Shown here piece after piece: positions 39,641-44,670 of a DNA stretch of 44,670 nt. The notes below the pieces were generated by a model. That model searched no databases. It had not been told where the DNA came from and worked only from the letters and a program-made list of their open reading frames with translations. Both the position numbers and the translations under genes were made by a program. Each line of letters begins with the position of its first letter. The stretch's first letter is position 1. Source of the DNA: Cristatella mucedo (taxonomy: Eukaryota; Bryozoa; Phylactolaemata; Cristatellidae); the NCBI GenBank assembly GCA_009760855.2, contig WPIO01000049.1, forward strand, positions 3,062,501-3,107,170. Direction: 5' to 3'.

Positions 39641-40310
39641 GGCGCTCAAGACAGACAAGCCTAGCTGCAGAGTTGTGCACCAACTGCCAAGCGCCGCCTG
39701 ATTGCAAAGGTCGTTATGCCTGCAAGCTATGAATTACAGAAGTTGAGACGGGAAGTCACAAATGCATGCAGCAACCAATTGTCCTTTGTTGCTTATGTGA
39801 TGTTCTAGTTACTCTTGCTTGAGCCGTTCACTAATTACGCAGAGATTAGGGCGCATGTCCGACGTGAGACCCTGCATTGCACACCACATGCAGCAGGCAT
39901 TCTTCAAAGATACCGAAAGTTCGCCGCCTCCGTGCGTTTTAGAGCTCGCATTCGCGGGACTCTACTGCAAAAGCAAAACGCGACTGTTCGGTGAAGAGTG
40001 ACATCATTTTTCGATGCGAGCCGGATGGTGGGATATTTCGCAGGCTTCGCATTGCTGCGTCACTCGCACGATAGAAATCTCTTTCCAAAAGAACCGCAGT
40101 AGGTCGAGTCGAGCTATACCTTCGGATTTTGGCAGATTTTTGACGCTCATTGGCAGACTTGACATTTCGACGAGCGACATAACGATGAGGAGTTGCTTTG
40201 GCACGAAATCTCGATTCGAGTAATGAGAGCTACTGAGCTGCAAAATTATATTGCATAGGTAACTTGCTGGCATGCTAAAGAGTATTCCAGCGTAAAAGGT
40301 TGGATTTTAG
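39641..40310. other. Spacer, nothing recognised
   Basis: Only short open frames without domain resemblance. The last 100-150 bp may contain an eroded further unit of the tandem array that follows. Confidence 0.5.
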
Positions 40311-41270
40311 AGCTTCTAGTGTACGAATTGTGGTCATCTTGCGCAGGATGGTAGTGGATTGAGGTGGATTGTGGCGTTGGACCAGGCCGTTACAGTCGAT
40401 TGCAGTGCACTATCTTGGAATGCACACTTGCAGCGGTGCTAAGTTTTGTGAGCGCATTTTGAGCTGAGTTTTTTATTACATGCAATCTAAATGGCAGCTT
40501 CGCGTCGATTATTTTATGAATTGCAGTGGATTAAATAGGATTGGGATTTTGTCCTTGCCATTTTGCCATTGCGGGAGGTGGCCGTGCATTGCCAGAGAGC
40601 TCGGATGCGCAAAAGCTCGAGTCTAAGTTAGTGCGCATTTCATTATTCAGATAGTGCGCTTTTATATGCAATAAAAACTGAAGCTCGGTACAATCTATTT
40701 CTAGCTATTTCATGGATGGTTGAAGTGGATTGCGGTATTAGCCCGAGTCGTTGCAATCGCTTGACAGTGGCATTGCACAAGAATGCCCATGCCAATACAA
40801 ATTAAATTGTGTGAGTACACTTGTCACAAGAGTGTACTTTCATAAGCACAATCAAAAAGAAGCTTTTCACATAGGATTTATTTTGATTTTTGTGGAATAC
40901 TATGGATTTTGGTATCGGCGCGGGCGCTGCTCGGTAATCTATTGCAGTTTACTTCGTGAGAATGCGCGTGCGGATAAGCGCCAAATTTTGTGGGTGCACT
41001 TCAAGTATAACGTAGCGTTACGTTTATTCCTAGTCGGAGCTGCGCATAGCTGATTTGTGACGGATTTGAGGCGGCTTCAAGTAGATTTCGCTGGATTGTG
41101 GTTTGGCCGGCGCCTCGGCGGCCCGTTAGCACGCGAGCGCATGAGCGCCACGGTGTGAAATTTTGGTGCCTACTTAGAAACGACTTTGTAACAAAATTCA
41201 CTCGAAACTAGAGCTTCCCAGCGCAGATTTGTGGTCAATTTGAGCATAATTAGAGCGGGTTGCGGTCATC
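40310..41270 (+). repeat. Diverged ~180-bp tandem (satellite-like) array, about five units
   Basis: An anchor of the form GGATTGTGGYNTTGG recurs at 40364, 40538, 40726, 40903, 41092 and, weaker, 41255 (spacings 174, 188, 177, 189, 163). A second anchor, AATTTTGTGNGTGCACTT-like, recurs at about 40441, 40625, 40803, 40983 and 41158. A third, CAATCNAAANNGAAGCT-like, precedes each unit. Identity between units is low, so the array is old. Confidence 0.75.
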
Positions 41271-41863
41271 CGTCGAAACCCGAAATGGTCCCATTTGGCG
41301 GCGCCGCCACAACGAGTAACAATAGGTTCGCGGAGTTCAGGATGACCTCGACGCAAGCGTAGCGGGAGGTGACCTTACCAGCTCTCCCGCTACCGAGTCA
41401 TCCCTTGATGCGCCGGCAACCAAAAGTTACGGCCGCGACCGTCGGGGTCGTCCCTAGCGAACAAGCCCGCCAGTGGCTCGCAGGCACCGCAAACCGCGGG
41501 CACCTCGCTCGCGACAGTGCGTACGACGCGGCAAGGCCCGCGATGAGGAACTCTTGAGCTTGACAGCTGAACATCGATTACCAAGTTTGAGCTCGGCTGC
41601 TAAATCACAACTTGAGAGAGCCGCTCATGAAGTCGCAGTCGCGATGTGGGCGCGTCATCGCAATCACGTGGTTCCGCTCGCCCAACGGGCGCGCTCCTTG
41701 CGGGCACACGACGGTATTCTTGCTTGCCGCGCATTCATTGCTTCCCGGCTGTGCGTCGGCGTGCGCGCACGCTATGTATTCTTTTCTCTCTTATCGCCAC
41801 GTGCTCTGGAGAGCGTACACGACGGCCACTACACCAGTGCGTACGCTCACCGGCGCGTGTCGT
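41271..41863. other. GC-rich host flank up to the viral junction
   Basis: No gene or repeat supported. Composition changes sharply at about 41860. Confidence 0.55.
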
Positions 41864-41976
41864 CTGATGATAGGAATTTTACCCTTTACGACATCGCAAA
41901 ATTTTTCTCCAACCTCGGTTTCACCATCGGTTGTCAAAAAATTACCCGATGTCGTTAAGTGAAAAATTCTATCATC
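41864..41976. repeat. 113-bp imperfect palindrome at the element terminus
   Basis: The left arm starts TGATGATAGGAATTTT (41864) and includes TTTACGACATCG; the right arm ends ..CGATGTCGTTAAGTG..ATTCTATCATCA (41976). The arms pair over their full length at roughly 75-80 percent, with a centre near TTTCACC at 41918-41924. It could fold into one long hairpin. It sits exactly at the composition switch, 96 bp before the integrase stop. Confidence 0.88.
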
Positions 41977-42072
41977 ACTAAATTCAAATCAACATCAATT
42001 AGCATAAATATTTTTACCTTATATAGCAAATGTCTTCACGAATAAGCCAAAGAAATTCTTTCTCTTTTGAAT

Positions 42073-42927
42073 CTAGAAGGTTAACAACTCCTCTCTAACA
42101 AAACTTCTCTTAACATCATTTACAAAATATCTAGCTGGTTGTTGTTTTAATACCATTATTCTAACGATAGTGTGTTTTGTTAGACTCCATATTGGGTCTG
42201 TAGCTCTTCTTCTTTTCTCATCTTCTCCTTCACCCGGTTCTAATAAATACCTAACACTCGTCCCAAGTTCTAATAGCTTTTCGCCATTACATTTTGGTTT
42301 CTTTAGTTTTACTTTTTCTTTTTTTATTGCCTTTGCAGGTTCTTCACCAATCATTCTTGTAACACTATTATTTAGATATTCAATGATCTTTGGTAGATTA
42401 TCGATCCAGTCTCTGTTTCTATTATAATCTCCTTTGTTAATACTTTCTAATTCTTTTTCATACTGAGCAATGAATGCTCTCTCAGCAACTGTTCTATTCA
42501 TTCTTTCAACCAGCGCAACGCTCTTTTTACTAGTCTCTTCTATGATACGTGTTTCATGTTTTTTTCATTTCTTTAGCAAACTCTCCTTTAAACTCTGATC
42601 CTGGATCTACAGTCATTTTCTTTGGCCACTTCAAAGGACTTTTACTGTAAATATCTATTATTGCTTTTGTCACTTCTTTAGAAGACTTTGTTTTAAGAGG
42701 TCTTGATTCTTTATATCTACTAGCAACATCAATTACACTCAAAGCATATTTATATCCAGAATCATTAGGCACATACAGAATGTCTGCTTGGTGATTTTCA
42801 TTAGGCTCAACGATATTAAAGAAACCCTGTGGAATTTTTTTAGGTCTTGGCTTGAATACTTGGCTTATATCTGAGTTAGGATTGAATTTACCTTCTTTTT
42901 TCTTTCATTTAGAGTTAAGAACGACAT
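42073..42927 (-). pseudogene. Polinton/Maverick-type DDE integrase (rve fold), frame-interrupted
   Basis: It joins linear element DNA to the host chromosome. Seen on the minus strand: a catalytic Asp in HQAD (near 42795), PND..YKYALSVIDV (42720-42770), a second Asp in TVDPGSEF (near 42600), and the third acidic residue in LVERMNRT (42490-42513). A C-terminal SH3/chromodomain-like region follows, including KRRATDPIW and KRSFVREELL (42085-42250), typical of Polinton integrases. The reading frame is broken twice: at an A-rich run at 42895-42901 (-1 relative to the ATG at 42925-42927) and at a seven-A run at 42559-42565 (+1 needed, premature TGA at 42554-42556). The DDE residues are present. The N-terminal part is shorter than usual for the family. 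Confidence 0.82.
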
Positions 42928-42940
42928 TCTATAGAGAATG
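42926..42940. promoter_or_regulatory. Near-palindrome holding two divergent start codons
   Basis: The sequence CATTCTATAGAGAATG (42925-42940) contains the integrase ATG on the minus strand and the Cys-rich-protein ATG on the plus strand, only 10 bp apart. If both starts are used, the two transcripts would need almost leaderless mRNAs or overlapping promoters. Confidence 0.45.
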
Positions 42941-43210
42941 GAAATATTTTGTGATACATGCTTAAGCACGTTTAGTGAAGTTGAATACCTTGAAACAGGT
43001 CATCCATATTGTAAACCAAAAAGAAAAAGGCCAATACAGGAATATGAAATACGTTGCTGCACCTGTGATAAAGATATGAATGAAACTGAATTTGATTCTA
43101 GTCTTTTTCGTAATAACCACTGCATAATTTGTTCGTACTGTAACATAGATTCTAATTATATTAAAAAGAAAAACCAACTAAACTATACTTACTGGTTAAG
43201 AAACACTTAA
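42938..43210 (+). CDS. Small Cys-rich (zinc-binding-like) protein, 90 aa
   Basis: The only plus-strand ORF in the element, starting 10 bp from the divergent integrase start. It shows CxxC pairs: CDTC near residue 5-8, CCTC near 39-42 and CIICSYC near 62-68, with His/Cys spacing in between, suggesting one or two zinc knuckles or a treble-clef fold. Lys-rich segments (KPKRKRP, IKKKNQ) could bind nucleic acid. I do not recognise a family; a role in viral transcription or as an early regulator is only a guess. Composition is AT-rich like its neighbours. Confidence 0.65.
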   Translation: MEIFCDTCLSTFSEVEYLETGHPYCKPKRKRPIQEYEIRCCTCDKDMNETEFDSSLFRNNHCIICSYCNIDSNYIKKKNQLNYTYWLRNT

Positions 43211-43356
43211 AAAAACAATGTTGTTCTACTTCTTTACATCATTGTTTAGATCATGAAGCCATCTGTTGCATTTCTAAATTATTTCCAGTTGTTAAAGGTA
43301 AACACAAAGAGACAAAGTTTAAGGAGTTAATAGTTTTAATAGTTCATTTATACTTT
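43211..43356. other. Short spacer between convergent viral genes
   Basis: AT-rich, containing an ACAATG...CATTGT inverted pair (about 43214-43246) that could form a hairpin between the convergent ends of the Cys-rich and fibre genes; no function shown. Confidence 0.4.
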
Positions 43357-44217
43357 TCAGGAGGGTACATAACTAACCAAGATATTTACCTTTAGTTTTC
43401 CTGTGCTATCAACGAAGTAATACTCTGTAGGTAATCTATTGAAGTATACATAGTACTTTAAGTTAACACCTGTTGAAGAAGTGTTTATAGCTCTTACATC
43501 ACCAGATACTACTGTTGTATCAGTATTAGGTTTTAGAAATACACAATTAGATGCTCCAACAACCATAACATTTAATATCATTATAGGTGGAGACATTTTA
43601 TTTGTCCATGAATAGGGGGTTGATAGATTTAAAATTGAATTTAATGCTTTAGGGTCCACTGAGATTGAGATTACTTCCGTTATTTTTCTAAGTGTTTTAT
43701 CTACGTAATTCTTTGTAGCAACGTCAGAGGGGTTAACAGGTTTTGCAACATTAGTAATCGAGTTACCACCCATATTGATATTTGTTGTTGAAGGAAATGC
43801 TTTAAGCAATACATCTCTTTTCATTCCTCCATAAGTAACACAAAAATCATCGTTTAAGACTACGGGATTAGTATTACCAGAATTCCAATAAGTAGATGTT
43901 ATAGCTTTTCCATTCATGTCTAAATCTCCTAGCATTGTGTCGCCAGTCTTCTTAACATAATTATTTACTTGACTAATATTTACTCCGTCAGTAGGATTAA
44001 CACCTGCTCCTAGATTTGTAATACGTTTACCACCAAGATTCATTGTTATTCCTGTATTAACGACAAAGTTAGCGTCAGCATAGGCCTTTGTAACAGCGTC
44101 ATAGTCGTTAACTGGGTCACCTAAGTTTATAATTCTATTTCCATTTTCATCAAGATCAGAAAGAATGAAACCATTATTCTTCGATACATAGTCCTCGCTG
44201 TGAAACTTTTTGTTCAT
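43357..44217 (-). CDS. Tail-fibre-like repeat protein, 286 aa
   Basis: The N-terminal ~180 residues carry repeats of the phage tail-fibre shaft type, pattern N.ITNLG.PVN..DAVTK.YVD. Examples are NRIINLGDPVNDYDAVTKAY (residues ~22-41), KRITNLGAGVNPTDGVNISQ (~64-83) and NSITNVAKPVNPSDVATKNY (~150-169). A GDTMLGDLDMNGKAI unit lies between. The C-terminal ~110 residues lack the repeat, look beta-rich and may form a trimerisation/receptor-binding head. In phages such repeats build trimeric shafts that attach to host cells; by analogy this may be the virion attachment fibre. Its start overlaps the 3' end of the upstream ORF by 44 bp in another frame, as in compact viral genomes. Confidence 0.75.
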   Translation of the reverse strand: MNKKFHSEDYVSKNNGFILSDLDENGNRIINLGDPVNDYDAVTKAYADANFVVNTGITMNLGGKRITNLGAGVNPTDGVNISQVNNYVKKTGDTMLGDLDMNGKAITSTYWNSGNTNPVVLNDDFCVTYGGMKRDVLLKAFPSTTNINMGGNSITNVAKPVNPSDVATKNYVDKTLRKITEVISISVDPKALNSILNLSTPYSWTNKMSPPIMILNVMVVGASNCVFLKPNTDTTVVSGDVRAINTSSTGVNLKYYVYFNRLPTEYYFVDSTGKLKVNILVSYVPS

Positions 44218-44670
44218 CTATATAATTATTTATTAATATTTTAGATCTCTCTAACACTTCTTTGACAACTGGAATAATTCTTACAAATCTAAGCGGATCT
44301 TCTTCTTCAACTACTTGTATCTCTACTTTTCTAATGTAATATTTGATATCATAACCAAAGTTTTTTTTATTGTTAAAACGACCATATTTAGAAATTATAT
44401 CAAATTCGAATTCAAAGTACTTTTCATCTTTAAGTAAAAACATAAAAAGAGGTTCACGTATTGGTATATCAAATTCATAAGGCGTTGGGATTCTAACTGT
44501 TCCTGCAGCAACATAGTCTTTAGGTATATCATTGCAATTCAAACCTGGAACGAGTATTTCAAATTCAATATAAAAACATCTACTAAGCTTTAAGACGTGT
44601 AAACCAAGTAAACACTGTGCAATATATTGTTTTGGAATAAAATCTTTTACAATAGTTCTACTCCATAAAC
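44174..44670 (-). CDS. Unknown viral ORF, 5' end beyond window
   Basis: The minus-strand frame is open from the right edge to a stop at 44174-44176 (about 165 residues visible). Rich in Ile, Tyr, Phe, Lys and Glu; no transmembrane segment or recognised motif; a YEFDIPIREPLFMFLL stretch looks like beta-strand structure. Its end overlaps the fibre gene by 44 bp, so both are probably expressed together. It could be another structural or fibre-assembly protein, but this is position only. The first in-frame TTG at 44540-44542 is not a convincing start because the frame continues upstream. Confidence 0.6.
   Translation of the reverse strand, partial: LWSRTIVKDFIPKQYIAQCLLGLHVLKLSRCFYIEFEILVPGLNCNDIPKDYVAAGTVRIPTPYEFDIPIREPLFMFLLKDEKYFEFEFDIISKYGRFNNKKNFGYDIKYYIRKVEIQVVEEEDPLRFVRIIPVVKEVLERSKILINNYIDEQKVSQRGLCIEE

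Larger units (their letters stand above)
41864..44670. mobile_element. One end of a Maverick/Polinton-like (adintovirus-like) integrated element, running off the window
   Basis: AT-rich, intronless and closely packed ORFs replace the GC-rich host DNA. The gene set is a DDE integrase next to the terminus, a small Cys-rich protein, a tail-fibre-repeat protein and an unknown ORF. An integrase beside one terminus is characteristic of Polintons/Mavericks. The other hallmark genes (protein-primed polymerase, packaging ATPase, protease, capsid proteins) would lie beyond 44670 and are not seen. The boundary is placed at the palindrome; a misassembly joining host and virus cannot be excluded. Confidence 0.75.

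Noticed and set aside
41473-41962. Plus-strand ORFs of 116-161 codons crossing the host-virus junction
   Set aside because: They run from GC-rich host DNA into the palindrome with no domain; chance frames.
41864-41976. Palindrome as a Rho-independent-type terminator of the integrase gene
   Set aside because: Far too long and in a eukaryotic context; better explained as a terminal structure of the element.

Overview
The window is animal nuclear DNA. It has spliced genes with GT-AG introns, a CR1/L2-type LINE, tRNA-derived SINEs and very long (CT)n and (CTG)n microsatellites, and CpG is not visibly depleted. This suggests an invertebrate (perhaps marine) metazoan; I cannot name the species. 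No host gene lies on the minus strand. Region 1 (1-2452): a 5'-truncated (by the window edge), mutationally dead CR1/L2-type LINE. It sits in an intron and ends about 75 bp before the first visible exon of the next gene. Region 2 (2526-15932, + strand): the C-terminal 562 residues of a TMTC-family protein, best matched to TMTC4. It was assembled from ten exons whose reading phases all join. It contains the conserved multi-membrane-segment part, then tandem TPR repeats, and ends at a stop codon at 15930-15932. Its introns hold a perfect (CTG)201 tract, tRNA-SINEs, a 639-bp TTAA-flanked inverted-repeat element and several (CT)n arrays. Region 3 (15933-24126): intergenic or unannotated DNA. It alternates GC-rich, CpG-rich blocks with kilobase-scale (CT)n/(AT)n/(AG)n compound microsatellites. 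Region 4 (about 24127-37340, + strand): a Rho GTPase-activating protein resembling ARHGAP6/ARHGAP36. It was assembled from ten phase-compatible exons, has an intact arginine finger and a Ser/Thr-rich tail, and a possible poly(A) signal lies at 38401. Its introns carry two further 3' fragments of the same LINE, a SINE, a 564-bp inverted-repeat element with GGACATTCC ends, telomere-like heptamers and several copies of an (ATT)n-tailed repeat. Region 5 (37341-41863): repeat-rich flank with two minus-strand copies of the (ATT)n-tailed family and a diverged tandem array of about five 180-bp units. Region 6 (41864-44670, to the edge): an abrupt switch to AT-rich, intronless, densely coding DNA. It starts at a 113-bp imperfect palindrome and continues with a frameshifted Polinton/Maverick-type DDE integrase, a small Cys-rich protein on the opposite strand, a protein with phage-tail-fibre-type repeats, and an unknown ORF running off the window. 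I read this as one end of a Maverick/Polinton-like (adintovirus-like) integrated virus or transposon. It is the most unusual part of the window: a palindromic terminus, a fibre-like protein, two start codons facing outward from a 16-bp near-palindrome, and a canonical -1 slippery heptamer at the frame break. The two host genes are functionally unrelated as far as I can tell: TMTC proteins act in ER O-mannosylation and Ca2+ handling, and RhoGAPs switch off Rho GTPases at the membrane or cytoskeleton. They share only strand and a repeat-laden intron style.
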